Notes: generated by a model not told the origin, from the sequence alone. A stretch of 64,000 nucleotides of DNA from Variovorax boronicumulans (GCF_029892485.1 NZ_JARXVG010000008.1:1-64000), one strand, 5' to 3'. Numbered from the stretch's first letter, positions 20,714 to 29,572 are shown. Numbers and translations are program-made.

Positions 20714-21286
20714 ATGAGCAAGGTGACTCGTTTCACGCGCGCCACGCTGCCCGCCACGCCCTGGAAAAACGGCGGCGGCACCACCCAGGAGATCGCAAGC
20801 TGGCCGCAGGGCGCCGCGCTCGACAGCTTCGGCTGGCGCGTGAGCATCGCCACCATCGCCGCCGCAGGCCCGTTCTCCGTGTTCCCCGGCATAGCCCGCA
20901 GCATCATGCTGCTCGAAGGCGACGGGGTGCGGCTCTTCACGCACGACGGGCGCATAGAACACCGACTCGACGTGCCCCACCAACCGTTCGCCTTCAGCGG
21001 CGATGAAGCGATCGACTGCACGCTGCTGGGCGGCGCCTCGAACGATTTCAACGTGATGACGCGCCATGGCCAGTGGCGTGCCGATGTGCAGGTGCTGGAC
21101 CATGCCGCGGCCATCGGAGCCGCACCGCACGGCGTGCTGCTGGCGCTGCGCGGCGCATGGCGGTTGAACGACGAACACTGCGCCGAAGGCGAGGGCTTGC
21201 ACTGGGCCGACGTGCCGCAGGCATGGCACGCGGTGCCGGAGAGCGAAGACGCGCGGCTGGTGGCCGTGCGCATCGTGCCGGCGTAA
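20714..21286 (+). CDS. hutD: HutD-family protein (cupin-like)
   Basis: A 190-residue cytoplasmic protein with the family-defining N-terminal TPWKNGGGTTQEIA motif and the GWRVSIATI and FSVFPGIAR segments. HutD proteins have a bicupin fold and co-occur with hut genes. Their role is not biochemically settled, but genetic work in Pseudomonas points to a control or governor function that limits hut activity. Here it lies just after a REP element and 20 bp before hutI. Confidence 0.93.
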   Translation: MSKVTRFTRATLPATPWKNGGGTTQEIASWPQGAALDSFGWRVSIATIAAAGPFSVFPGIARSIMLLEGDGVRLFTHDGRIEHRLDVPHQPFAFSGDEAIDCTLLGGASNDFNVMTRHGQWRADVQVLDHAAAIGAAPHGVLLALRGAWRLNDEHCAEGEGLHWADVPQAWHAVPESEDARLVAVRIVPA

Positions 21287-21306
21287 CCTGCAGAAAGAAG
21301 AAGACG

Positions 21307-22569
21307 ATGAACCCTGCAAACACATATCCATCGGCAGACGGCCTCTGGACCGGCCTGCGCCTTGCGACCGACGCCAGCGTCGAAGCCGCCATCGTGGTCG
21401 CGCAAGGCGAGATCCGCTGGGTCGGCGCGCGCAGCGCATTGCCGGCCGAGTTCGCGGGCCTTGTCGCGCATGACGGCGGCGACGCGCTCGTCACGCCCGG
21501 CCTCGTCGATTGCCACACGCACCTGGTCTACGGCGGCCAGCGCGCGAACGAATTCGCGATGCGGCTCGCGGGCGCCACGTACGAAGAAGTGGCGAAGGCC
21601 GGCGGCGGCATCGTCTCGTCGGTGCGCGCCACGCGCGAGGCCGATGAAGACACGCTCTTCGCGCAGGCCGCACTGCGCCTCGAACAGCTGTTAGCCGATG
21701 GCGTATGCGCCATCGAGATCAAGTCGGGCTACGGCCTATCGCTGGAACACGAGCGCAAGCAGTTGCGCGTGGCGCGGCGCCTCGGCGAAGCCTATGGCGT
21801 CACGGCGCGCACCACCTTTCTAGGCGCACACGCCTTGCCGCCCGAATACGCGGGGCGCAGCAGCGACTACATCGATCTCGTCTGCCGCGAGATGCTGCCC
21901 GCACTCGCGGCCGAGGGGCTGGTCGATGCGGTGGATGTGTTCTGCGAACGCATCGCCTTCTCGCTCGAAGAAACCGAGCAGGTCTTCCAGGCCGCGAAGG
22001 CTTTGGGCCTGCCGGTCAAGCTGCATGCCGAGCAACTCTCCGACATGGGCGGCGCCGCGCTGGCCGCGCGCTATGGCGCGCTCTCGTGCGACCACATCGA
22101 GCACCTGTCGGCCGACGGCATCGAGGCGATGCGCCAGTCGGGCACCGTGGCCGTGCTGCTGCCCGGCGCCTACTACACGCTGCGCGACACGCACCTGCCG
22201 CCCATCGAAGCGCTGCGCGCCGCGGGCGTGCCGATGGCCGTGTCCACCGACCACAACCCCGGCACGTCCCCGGCGCTGAGCCTTCTGCTGATGGTGAACA
22301 TGGCGTGCACGCTGTTCCGCCTGACGGTGCCTGAGGCGCTCGCAGGTGTCACGGTGCATGCGGCGCGCGCGCTGGGCCTCGAGGCCACGCACGGCGCGAT
22401 TGCCGTGGGCATGCCCGCGAACTTCATGCTGTGGAACGTGCGCGATGCGGCCGAACTCGCGTACTGGTTCGGCCAACGGCCGCTGCGCACCGCGGTGCGC
22501 CAGGGCCGCATTTGTATTTCTTTCCCCTCTCCCTCTGGGAGAGGGCAGGGTGAGGGCCTGCGGCCATGA
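21307..22569 (+). CDS. hutI: Imidazolonepropionase, C-terminus supplied by a REP element
   Basis: Third step: hydrolysis of 4-imidazolone-5-propionate to N-formimidoyl-L-glutamate, a metal-dependent amidohydrolase. The metal pair HTH is at residues 70 and 72 (CHTHLVYGG), with STDHNPGTSP later. The protein is 420 residues. The ATG is chosen over an upstream frame that overlaps hutD. About the last 16 residues (from roughly FPSPSGRGQ) are encoded by the left arm of the REP element at 22520, so the native C-terminus has been replaced or extended. The stop overlaps the hutF start as ATGA. Confidence 0.95.
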   Translation: MNPANTYPSADGLWTGLRLATDASVEAAIVVAQGEIRWVGARSALPAEFAGLVAHDGGDALVTPGLVDCHTHLVYGGQRANEFAMRLAGATYEEVAKAGGGIVSSVRATREADEDTLFAQAALRLEQLLADGVCAIEIKSGYGLSLEHERKQLRVARRLGEAYGVTARTTFLGAHALPPEYAGRSSDYIDLVCREMLPALAAEGLVDAVDVFCERIAFSLEETEQVFQAAKALGLPVKLHAEQLSDMGGAALAARYGALSCDHIEHLSADGIEAMRQSGTVAVLLPGAYYTLRDTHLPPIEALRAAGVPMAVSTDHNPGTSPALSLLLMVNMACTLFRLTVPEALAGVTVHAARALGLEATHGAIAVGMPANFMLWNVRDAAELAYWFGQRPLRTAVRQGRICISFPSPSGRGQGEGLRP

Positions 22570-22638
22570 ATACGACGACGGCGTTATCGAAGGCCGACAG
22601 CCCTCGCCCCAACCCTCTCCCAGGGGGAGAGGGAGCAA
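22520..22638. repeat. REP-like palindromic element, type B, copy 1, spanning the hutI/hutF junction
   Basis: The left arm contains CCCTCTCCCTCTGGGAGAGG and AGGGTGAGGGC. The right arm mirrors it with GCCCTCGCCCCAACCC and TCTCCCAGGGGGAGAGGG. It is ~119 bp long and lies wholly within coding sequence, with the hutI stop and hutF start (ATGA, 22566-22569) near its middle. A second type B copy is at 49883. Confidence 0.87.
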
Positions 22639-24017
22639 GACAAACACTCTTCGCAGCCGATGCGCTGCTGCCCGCGGGCTGGGCAAAGAACGTCCTGCTG
22701 ACGTGGAACGACGCCGGCCAGCTCACGCAAGTGCAGTCCGCCGCGCAATCCCCCGCAGGCGCGCAGGTGGCGACGGGCCCCGTGATCCCCGGCATGCCCA
22801 ACCTGCATTCGCACGCCTTCCAGCGCGCCTTCGCGGGCCTCACCGAACACCGCGCCGAACAGCACGACAGCTTCTGGAGCTGGCGCACGCTGATGTACCG
22901 CTTTGCCGCGCGTCTCGGTCCGCAGCACATGGAAGCCATCGCGACCTGGCTCTATGCCGAGATGCTCGAAGCGGGCTACACCAGCGTGTGCGAGTTCCAG
23001 TACGTGCACCACGACGCCGACGGCCGCCCCTATGCCGACGACGCGACGCTGAGCCTCGCGCTGCTGCGCGCCGCACAGAAGACCGGCATCGGCTTCACGC
23101 TGCTGCCGGTGCTCTACCAGACCAGCGGCTTCGGCGACCAGCCGCCCAACGAAGGCCAGCGCCGCTTCGTGCGCTCGACCGAATCGATGCTGCGCCTGCT
23201 CGAAGCGCTCAAGCCCGCGTGCGATGCGCAGGGCGCGCGCCTGGGCATGGCGCCGCATTCGCTGCGCGCAGTGCCGCCCGAGGCGCTGCGCGATGCCGTC
23301 GCGGGCCTCGAAGCCATCGACCGCACGGCACCGATCCACATCCACATCGCCGAGCAGACCAAGGAAGTGGACGACTGCATCGAGTGGAGCGGTCTGCGCC
23401 CCGTCGAATGGCTGCTGGACCATGCACCGGTCGATGCGCGCTGGTGCCTCGTCCACGCGACGCACATGAACGATGCCGAGTACGAGTACGCCGCCAAGAG
23501 CGGGGCGGTCGCGGGCCTGTGCCCGACGACTGAGGCGAACCTCGGCGACGGCATCTTCGATTTTTCCAAGTGGCGCAGCCATGGCGGCGCATGGGGCGTG
23601 GGCTCCGACAGCCACGCCAGCGTCAACGCGGCCGAAGAATTGCTGATGCTTGAATACAGCCAGCGTTTGGCCAAACGACAGCGCAACGTCGGCGCGAGTG
23701 CGGCACAACCGCATGTCGCCACCGCGCTCACGCTCGAAGCGGTGCAGGGCGGGGCGCAGGCCTCCGGCCGCGCGGTCGGCGGGCTCGCTGTGGGGCAGCA
23801 GGCCGACTTCGTCGTGCTCGATGCGGCGCACGTTGCGTTGCAGGGGCTGCCCGCGCCCGACATGCTCTCGGCCCACGTCTTCGCGAGCCACCGCACCTCC
23901 GCCATCGATGCGGTCTGGGTGGCCGGCCGCGAGCGCGTCTCGGCCGGACGCCATACGCTGCACGACGAATCCGCGTCCGCCTTCGTGGCCGCGCGCACCC
24001 AACTTCTCAAGGATTGA
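22566..24017 (+). CDS. hutF: Formimidoylglutamate deiminase
   Basis: Fourth step in the five-enzyme hut route: N-formimidoyl-L-glutamate to N-formyl-L-glutamate and ammonia. An amidohydrolase-superfamily enzyme of 483 residues, with the metal pair HSH (residues 81 and 83 in PNLHSHAFQRAF), HIHIAEQ, HATHM and GSDSHASVN motifs. About the first 24 residues, including PRPNPLPGGEG, are encoded by the REP element at 22520 and precede the real N-terminal strand (TLFAADALLPAGW). There is therefore a non-native leader. The start overlaps the hutI stop (ATGA), implying translational coupling. Confidence 0.95.
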   Translation: MNTTTALSKADSPRPNPLPGGEGARQTLFAADALLPAGWAKNVLLTWNDAGQLTQVQSAAQSPAGAQVATGPVIPGMPNLHSHAFQRAFAGLTEHRAEQHDSFWSWRTLMYRFAARLGPQHMEAIATWLYAEMLEAGYTSVCEFQYVHHDADGRPYADDATLSLALLRAAQKTGIGFTLLPVLYQTSGFGDQPPNEGQRRFVRSTESMLRLLEALKPACDAQGARLGMAPHSLRAVPPEALRDAVAGLEAIDRTAPIHIHIAEQTKEVDDCIEWSGLRPVEWLLDHAPVDARWCLVHATHMNDAEYEYAAKSGAVAGLCPTTEANLGDGIFDFSKWRSHGGAWGVGSDSHASVNAAEELLMLEYSQRLAKRQRNVGASAAQPHVATALTLEAVQGGAQASGRAVGGLAVGQQADFVVLDAAHVALQGLPAPDMLSAHVFASHRTSAIDAVWVAGRERVSAGRHTLHDESASAFVAARTQLLKD

Positions 24018-24021
24018 ATCC

Positions 24022-24846
24022 ATGGCCTTCACAACCGCCGAACCGGCGTTCCGCTTCCGCCAGGGCACGCGACCGCTGCTGATCTCGATGCCGCACGTCG
24101 GCACCCACGTGCCGCCCGCGCTGGCGGCCCGCCTCACCGACGAGGCGCGCCATGTGCCCGACACCGACTGGCACCTCGAGCGGCTCTACGACTTCGCCGA
24201 TGAACTCGGCGCCTCGGTGCTCGTGGCCACGCACTCGCGCTACGTGATCGACCTGAACCGTCCGCCGGATGGCGCCAGCCTCTACCCCGGCCAGAGCGTC
24301 ACCGGCCTGTGCCCGGTCGACACCTTCGACGACACGCCGGTCTACGCATCGAGCGACGACCTGCCGGACGACGAAGAAGTGGCCCGGCGCCGCGACGCGA
24401 TCTGGCACCCGTACCACCGCCAATTGCAAGCCGAGCTCGACCGCCTGAAGGCCGCCCACGGCACCATCGCGCTGTGGGACGCGCATTCGATCCGCTCGGT
24501 GCTGCCGCGCTTCTTCGAAGGCAAGCTGCCCGACCTGAACCTGGGCACGGGAAACGGCACGAGTTGCGATCCGGCGCTGGCCGCCACGCTGCTGGGCATC
24601 GCTGAATCGGCAACGGGCTACACCGGCGTGCTCAACGGCCGCTTCAAGGGCGGCCACATCACGCGCCAGTACGGCAACCCGGCCGGCGGCGTGCATGCAG
24701 TGCAGCTGGAGATGACGCAGTCGAGCTACATGCAGGAAACGCTGCCCTTCGACTACCTGCCCGAGGTGGCAGCAGGCGTGCAGCCGCACGTGCGGCGGAT
24801 GATCGAGGCGGTGCTGGCCTTCGTCGAAGGCCAGGCAAAGCACTGA
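24022..24846 (+). CDS. hutG: N-formylglutamate deformylase
   Basis: Last step: N-formyl-L-glutamate to L-glutamate and formate. The 274-residue protein belongs to the N-formylglutamate amidohydrolase family: it has the SMPHVGTHVP start, DTDWHLERLYDFA, the RYVIDLNRPP segment, WDAHSIRS and the C-terminal GGHITRQYG...QLEM region. The ATG lies four bases after the hutF stop. Together with HutF this defines the formylglutamate branch, so no formimidoylglutamase (arginase-type HutG) is needed. Confidence 0.95.
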   Translation: MAFTTAEPAFRFRQGTRPLLISMPHVGTHVPPALAARLTDEARHVPDTDWHLERLYDFADELGASVLVATHSRYVIDLNRPPDGASLYPGQSVTGLCPVDTFDDTPVYASSDDLPDDEEVARRRDAIWHPYHRQLQAELDRLKAAHGTIALWDAHSIRSVLPRFFEGKLPDLNLGTGNGTSCDPALAATLLGIAESATGYTGVLNGRFKGGHITRQYGNPAGGVHAVQLEMTQSSYMQETLPFDYLPEVAAGVQPHVRRMIEAVLAFVEGQAKH

Positions 24847-24872
24847 CGGGCGGCAGGGCAAGCCTGCTTTTC

Positions 24873-24878
24873 TACAAT
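24873..24878 (+). promoter_or_regulatory. Putative -10 element giving a near-leaderless mRNA for the first metH gene
   Basis: TACAAT ends eight bases before the ATG at 24887, with no ribosome-binding site in between. If this is the -10 box, transcription would start at or next to the start codon. The 40-bp gap after hutG shows no riboswitch and no convincing -35. Confidence 0.4.
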
Positions 24879-24886
24879 CGCAGGTT

Positions 24887-25945
24887 ATGAAGCCCGTCAT
24901 CTATACCCGCGGCCAGGCATTGGCCGGCATCCTCGAAAAGCGCATCGCCATCCTCGATGGCGCCATGGGCACGATGATCCAGCGCTTCAAGCTCACCGAG
25001 GCGCAGTACCGCGGCGAGCGCTTCAAGGACTTCGAGCGCGACGTGAAGGGCAACAACGAGCTGCTCTCGCTCACCCGGCCCGACGTGATCTCCGACATCC
25101 ACGAGGGCTACCTCGCAGCGGGCGCCGACCTCATCGAGACCAACACCTTCGGCGCGACCACCATCGCGCAGGAGGACTACAAGATGGCGCACCTGGCGCG
25201 CGAGATGAACCTCGAATCCGCCAAGCTCGCGCGCGCGGCCTGCGACAAGTTCAGCACGCCCGACAAGCCCCGCTTCGTGGCCGGCGCCCTCGGCCCGACG
25301 CCCAAGACCGCGAGCATCAGCCCCGACGTGAACGACCCGGGTGCACGCAACGTCGATTTCGAATCGCTGCGCGCGGCCTACTACGAGCAGACCGAAGCGC
25401 TGGTCGAGGGCGGTGCCGACGTGATCCTGGTCGAGACCATCTTCGACACGCTCAATGCCAAGGCGGCGCTGTTCGCGGTGGACGAGTACTTCGACAACAG
25501 CGGCGAGCGCCTGCCACTGATCATCAGCGGCACCGTGACCGACGCCTCGGGCCGCATCCTGAGCGGCCAGACCGTCACCGCGTTCTGGCACAGCGTGCGG
25601 CATGCGCGCCCGCTGGCCATCGGCCTCAATTGCGCGCTGGGCGCGGCGCTGATGCGCCCCTATATCCAGGAACTGGCGCGCGTGGCGGGTGACACCTTCA
25701 TCAGCTGCTACCCGAACGCGGGCCTGCCCAACCCGATGAGCGACACCGGCTTCGACGAGACGCCTGACGTGACCTCGCGCCTGCTGCACGAGTTCGCGGC
25801 CGCGGGGCTGGTGAACATCGTGGGCGGCTGCTGCGGCACCACGCCGGACCACATCGCGGCCATCGGCAAGGCCGTGGCGCCGGTTGCGGGACGCGCGCTC
25901 GGCAGCAACAGCGCCGGCTTCTACCGCGAAACCGAGACCGCCTAG
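24887..25945 (+). CDS. metH: Methionine synthase, homocysteine-binding module (split MetH, N-terminal part)
   Basis: A 352-residue stand-alone homocysteine methyltransferase domain corresponding to the first third of cobalamin-dependent MetH. It starts with ILDGAMGTMIQ, has GADLIETNTFGAT, and carries the zinc-binding cysteines in GLNCALG (about residue 249) and GGCCGT (about 315-316). It should bind zinc and homocysteine and accept the methyl group from methyl-cobalamin on the partner protein encoded at 29599. It lies 3.65 kb from that partner, and its 3' end overlaps the convergent LysR gene by 4 bp. Confidence 0.93.
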   Translation: MKPVIYTRGQALAGILEKRIAILDGAMGTMIQRFKLTEAQYRGERFKDFERDVKGNNELLSLTRPDVISDIHEGYLAAGADLIETNTFGATTIAQEDYKMAHLAREMNLESAKLARAACDKFSTPDKPRFVAGALGPTPKTASISPDVNDPGARNVDFESLRAAYYEQTEALVEGGADVILVETIFDTLNAKAALFAVDEYFDNSGERLPLIISGTVTDASGRILSGQTVTAFWHSVRHARPLAIGLNCALGAALMRPYIQELARVAGDTFISCYPNAGLPNPMSDTGFDETPDVTSRLLHEFAAAGLVNIVGGCCGTTPDHIAAIGKAVAPVAGRALGSNSAGFYRETETA

Positions 25946-26859
25946 GTCGCGGCCGCTGCGTGCGCGGCCGCCTGCCGATCCCGCGCGATCAGCGCCACGA
26001 AGCGCTGCGCGCCCAGCCCCAGCGGGCGCTCCCTTGACCACACCACATCGACCCAGAGGTCCAGCCCGTTGCCGAGGTTCTCGAACGGGATTTCGACCAG
26101 CGCACCCGCCGCCACATGCGGCCGCGCGAAATTGCGCGGCAGCCAGCCCCAGCCGAGGCCTGCGGTGATCAGGCTCAGCGCGGCCAGCGCGTTGTCGGTG
26201 CGCCAGACGTGGCGCGCGAACACGAAACGCGGATCGCTGGTGGCCAGATCGCGCCCGGCGACGACGATCTGCCGGGTGTTCGTGAGGTGCTCTTCCCGCA
26301 GCCGCTCGCCGGCCGCCGCGACGAGCGCCGGGTGGTCGGGGGCCATCACGGCCACCATGGTGTCGCTGCCCACTTCCTGAAAACCTTCGCGGCCGTCGAG
26401 GCTCGGGCGTTCGAACACCAGCGCCAGTTGCGCGCGGCCGCTGTGCAGCAGTGCCAGCGCGTCGGCTTGCGGCGCGGCCAGCACCTCGACCTGCAGCAGC
26501 GGGTATTCCTGCGCCAGTTCAGCCAGCGGCCCGCTCCAGGGGGCGGCCAGGAGTTCGGGCGCGATGGCGAGCGTCAGGCGGTTTTCCAGCCCTTGGGTGA
26601 GCGCGAGCGCCTGCACCTGCAGTTGCTTGAGTTGTGCCGCGAGCATCCGCGCCTGCGGCTCCAGCGAGCGGGCGGCGGCGGTGGGCTGCGGTTCGCGGCC
26701 CTTGCGGTCGAACAGGGGCAGGTCGAGCTCGGCCTCCAGGCTCGCGATGGCCATGCTGACGGCCGACGGCACCTTATGAAGCGCCCGCGCGGCAGCCGAA
26801 AAGGAGCCGTGGTCGATCACAGCCAGGAACACCTCGACGTTGTCGCTGGAAAAGGCCAT
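25942..26859 (-). CDS. LysR-family transcriptional regulator of the adjacent PACE efflux gene
   Basis: A 305-residue regulator with an N-terminal winged HTH (VEVFLAVIDHGSFSAAARALHKVPSAVSMAIASLE) and a periplasmic-binding-protein-like effector domain. It is divergent from a PACE-family efflux gene, the usual arrangement for this transporter family, and probably controls it. Its C-terminal end overlaps the metH first-part gene by 4 bp tail to tail. Confidence 0.9.
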   Translation of the reverse strand: MAFSSDNVEVFLAVIDHGSFSAAARALHKVPSAVSMAIASLEAELDLPLFDRKGREPQPTAAARSLEPQARMLAAQLKQLQVQALALTQGLENRLTLAIAPELLAAPWSGPLAELAQEYPLLQVEVLAAPQADALALLHSGRAQLALVFERPSLDGREGFQEVGSDTMVAVMAPDHPALVAAAGERLREEHLTNTRQIVVAGRDLATSDPRFVFARHVWRTDNALAALSLITAGLGWGWLPRNFARPHVAAGALVEIPFENLGNGLDLWVDVVWSRERPLGLGAQRFVALIARDRQAAAHAAAAT

Positions 26860-26872
26860 GGCGTCCGATCTA

Positions 26873-26885
26873 TCAATTTAATTGA
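26873..26885. promoter_or_regulatory. Candidate LysR-type operator in the divergent promoter region
   Basis: TCAATTTAATTGA is a perfect palindrome of 13 bases centred in the 101-bp gap between the LysR and PACE genes, 14 bp upstream of the LysR start. The gap is A/T-rich, in contrast to its surroundings, as expected for a divergent promoter. Confidence 0.5.
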
Positions 26886-26960
26886 AACAAGATGACTTTT
26901 TATATCAGTAAATGGCAAATAAAGTTCAGCCATCGCATTCAAGTTCTCAGAGGAAAAGTC

Positions 26961-27398
26961 ATGCAAGGGCTCCAGCGTCGTGTCGTCTACATCTCCCTGT
27001 ACGAAGGGATCGCCATCGTGTGCGCCAGCGCCGGCCTGGCCCTGATGACGGACGCGGGGCTCGGCCATTCCGGCGTGCTGGCGGTGGCGGCCTCGGTCGT
27101 CGCGGTGATCTGGAACCTGGTTTTCAACGCGCTCTTCGAGCGCTGGGAATCGCGCCAGGCCGTGCGCGGACGCAGCGTTCGCCGCCGCATCGCCCACGCC
27201 ATCGGCTTCGAGGGCGGGCTGATCGCATTCCTGGTGCCCCTGTTCGCCTGGGGCCTGGGCGTGACGCTCTGGCAGGCGCTGGTGATGGACCTGGGCCTGG
27301 TGCTGTTCTTCCTGGTCTACACCTTCGTCTTTAACTGGGGCTTCGACCGGGTGTTTGGCCTGCCGCGCTCGGCGATGGGATCTGCCCAGACGGCGTAG
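26961..27398 (+). CDS. PACE-family multidrug/biocide efflux transporter
   Basis: A 145-residue inner-membrane protein with four predicted helices arranged as two tandem repeats, the pattern of the proteobacterial antimicrobial compound efflux family (AceI-like). Glu15 in ISLYEGIAI corresponds to the membrane glutamate needed for proton-coupled transport in AceI. The second repeat has the matching HAIGFEGGL. The ATG has an AGAGGA site; an open frame extends upstream but lacks one. Likely substrates are chlorhexidine-like biocides or polyamines, inferred from the family. The 3' end overlaps the convergent foldase gene by 68 bp. Confidence 0.88.
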   Translation: MQGLQRRVVYISLYEGIAIVCASAGLALMTDAGLGHSGVLAVAASVVAVIWNLVFNALFERWESRQAVRGRSVRRRIAHAIGFEGGLIAFLVPLFAWGLGVTLWQALVMDLGLVLFFLVYTFVFNWGFDRVFGLPRSAMGSAQTA

Positions 27399-28302
27399 CC
27401 CGCGACCCCCGCAGCGCCAGTGCGCCGGCCAGGCGCAGGCGCTCGCGCTCGTTGAACAGCGACTCGCGCAGCTGATCCTGCTGTTCCGGGGGCGCGTTGG
27501 CGTACTGGTCCAGGCGGTTGTTCCAGTCCTGGTTTTCCTGGTCGAGCGCAGCCAGCTGGCGGGCTGCCTCGTAGCCGTAGGCGGCGCTGCGTTCGGCAAA
27601 GCGTTCCTGGGCGCTGGTGCCGCGCGCGTTCATGGCGTCGGTCTGGCGCTGCACGTCGACCTGCGCGGTGAAGGCGCGGCGCTGCTCGCGCTGCTCCGGC
27701 GTGAGCAAGGCTTCCTCACTGCGCTTGGCCGCGGCCTCGCGTTCCTCAGGCGTAAGGTTGGCGTCGCGGGCGAGCGCCATCTTGTCGGCCATGAGGGTGT
27801 CCTGGCGGATCTCGTCGCCGAAGAGGCCTTCGATTTCCTCGGGCGCGAAATACCTGCGCCGCACCTCGGCGCGCGCCTCGATGGTCTTGCGCAAGGACGC
27901 GGGGTCGCCGGCATCGGGCGGCGGCAGGGCCTGCATGGATTCCTGCATGTCGATGTAGCGCTCCAGCAATCCCATCGCGCGGGCGATCAACTCGGCCGGC
28001 AGGCGCTTGGCGAGCAGGCCGGGCGCCATCGCCATGAAGGCAGCCTTGCCGGTGGCCTGCGCCTCGGCGAGTGCGCTCTCGAAGATGAGGATCAGCGACG
28101 GGTTCAGCATGGCATCTGGGGCGGGGCGGACGTCGCCGGTCGGCTGCGCTGCCGGCCCTACGGCGCCCGGGCCGGTGGCGGCGGATGTCGCCACCACCGC
28201 GGCCGGGGCGTCTGCCGGCGTCTGCCCGTCCACCAGCCACCATCCGGCAAGGATTGCGAGCGCCGCAGCGCACGCCATCGCGCCGAGCTGCAGCGGTCTC
28301 AC
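27331..28302 (-). CDS. Lipase-specific foldase (lipase secretion chaperone)
   Basis: A membrane-anchored steric chaperone that folds the neighbouring lipase in the periplasm. The 323 residues comprise one N-terminal membrane anchor (about residues 5-25), an Ala/Pro linker (to about 65), and a long helical region rich in Glu, Arg and Gln (about 70-300). The arrangement directly downstream of a lipase gene (22-bp gap, same strand) is diagnostic. The consensus foldase motif (RxxFDYxLSAxGE) is only weakly kept, as LILIFESALAEAQ. The last ~20 codons overlap the PACE gene on the other strand. Confidence 0.85.
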   Translation of the reverse strand: MRPLQLGAMACAAALAILAGWWLVDGQTPADAPAAVVATSAATGPGAVGPAAQPTGDVRPAPDAMLNPSLILIFESALAEAQATGKAAFMAMAPGLLAKRLPAELIARAMGLLERYIDMQESMQALPPPDAGDPASLRKTIEARAEVRRRYFAPEEIEGLFGDEIRQDTLMADKMALARDANLTPEEREAAAKRSEEALLTPEQREQRRAFTAQVDVQRQTDAMNARGTSAQERFAERSAAYGYEAARQLAALDQENQDWNNRLDQYANAPPEQQDQLRESLFNERERLRLAGALALRGSRATPSGQIPSPSAAGQTPGRSPS

Positions 28303-28324
28303 AGTGAAACGCGCCGCATCATCG

Positions 28325-29362
28325 TCAGAGGCCTGCGTTCTTCAATCGCGCGGCCTGCTCCTGGTAGAGCTGCACCGGCTTCTTCTCGAACAGCGTCCAG
28401 AGGCCCGCGTAGGTCAGGCCGAAGAGCTGGTTGACCTCGTCCAGATGGTTCTGGCGGTAGTCGCCCAGGTGCGTGCCCAGGCGGGTGGTGCACACGGCCA
28501 GCAGGCCGTCGTTGGTCTCGCTTCCGAAGGCGACCAGGCTCAGCCCGCCCAAGGCCACGTCGCTCGCGTCCAATGCGTTGGTGAGCGGCTGCACGCCGGA
28601 CCACGAGTAGTAACGCACGCCGTTCGCTTCGGCCGGGCCGCTCTTCACGTCGCACGAGGAGCCCGGGGCAGGGCGGCCCTGAGGAAACTTGGCATCGAAG
28701 GCCGCGCCGCCGGCCGTGGTCAGCGAGTTGAGCGCGTTCAGTGGCACCTCGGGCAGTTGGCTCGGGTCCTTGCCCGACAGCGCGCCGATGAGCAGCGTGA
28801 CCAGCTTCAGCGCCTTCGCAGCCAGCGCTTCGGCGGCGCTGCCCTCGGGAATCTTGCGCAACAGGTCCGCCACCTTCGAGCCGCCGTTGGCCCCGCCCAC
28901 GGAGGTGACCGAGGCGACCAGCCCGGGCTCCACCGCCGCCACATAGCGCGCGGTGGGCGCGCCCTGCGAATGGCCGACGAGGTTGAACTTGAGCGATGGA
29001 TTGCCCGAGAGCGCCCGCAGGTTCTTCAGCTCCTGGATCAGCTGCTCGCCGCGGATCTCGGAGCTGTTGGCGCCCGAGACCTGGGCCACGTACACCTTCG
29101 CGCCCGCGCCGGCCAGGCTCTCGGGGATGCGATAGAAGTAGTCGACGCCCAGCACGTTGTCGAAGCCGAAGAGGCCGTGCACGAGCACGATCGGGTTCTT
29201 GGTCTTCGCTTCGCTGGATGTCACCCGGGCCTGGACCTGCGTGGGGGTGTCGGTGATGGCCGCTTGGCTCAGGGTCGTGATCCCCACCAGGCCGAAAAGC
29301 AGTGCGGCGCAGACCGGGCGGGCGGTGAGGCGCAACAGCCTCGAATTCCTTTGTCTCAGCAT
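28325..29362 (-). CDS. Secreted triacylglycerol lipase (Burkholderia/Pseudomonas type)
   Basis: Alpha/beta hydrolase of about 345 residues. A signal peptide covers about residues 1-35. VLVHGLFGF forms the oxyanion region, the nucleophile elbow is GHSQG (Ser132), and C-terminal acid/His residues lie near GDYRQNHLDEVNQ. Two Cys suggest the structural disulphide of family I.2 lipases. ATG 29362 is preferred because the AAGGA site is nine bases upstream; ATG 29371 touches that site. The gene pairs with the foldase downstream, so export probably runs through Sec and type II secretion. Confidence 0.9.
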   Translation of the reverse strand: MLRQRNSRLLRLTARPVCAALLFGLVGITTLSQAAITDTPTQVQARVTSSEAKTKNPIVLVHGLFGFDNVLGVDYFYRIPESLAGAGAKVYVAQVSGANSSEIRGEQLIQELKNLRALSGNPSLKFNLVGHSQGAPTARYVAAVEPGLVASVTSVGGANGGSKVADLLRKIPEGSAAEALAAKALKLVTLLIGALSGKDPSQLPEVPLNALNSLTTAGGAAFDAKFPQGRPAPGSSCDVKSGPAEANGVRYYSWSGVQPLTNALDASDVALGGLSLVAFGSETNDGLLAVCTTRLGTHLGDYRQNHLDEVNQLFGLTYAGLWTLFEKKPVQLYQEQAARLKNAGL

Positions 29363-29505
29363 CTTTGTCATTCCTTTGTTTTCAGAAAAAAACACGAACG
29401 TTCGCTTTTTTATGGATGGCGCGCCCGCATTCTGTGAGGGTGTCCGTGCGGCCAAACTAGGGCTTTCCCGCGGACCGTTGCGAAGGACCTTAAAATCCAT
29501 CCCCT

Positions 29506-29572
29506 CCCAAGGAGCGTTGCAGCAGTTCGCCAGGCGGGCTGTCAGGCTTGGGATTCCAAAACGACGCTCGCC
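29506..29572 (+). promoter_or_regulatory. S-adenosylhomocysteine (SAH) riboswitch upstream of metH second part
   Basis: The leader has all the parts of the SAH riboswitch. P1 is CCCAAG (29506-29511) with CTTGGG (29547-29552). The conserved GGAGCGTTGCAGC lies directly after the P1 5' strand, and CAGGCTTGGG closes it. The H-type pseudoknot pairs GAGCG (29512-29516) with CGCTC (29565-29569). It ends ~30 bases before the ATG at 29599. This class senses SAH and raises expression of genes that recycle SAH to methionine, which fits metH. Confidence 0.9.
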
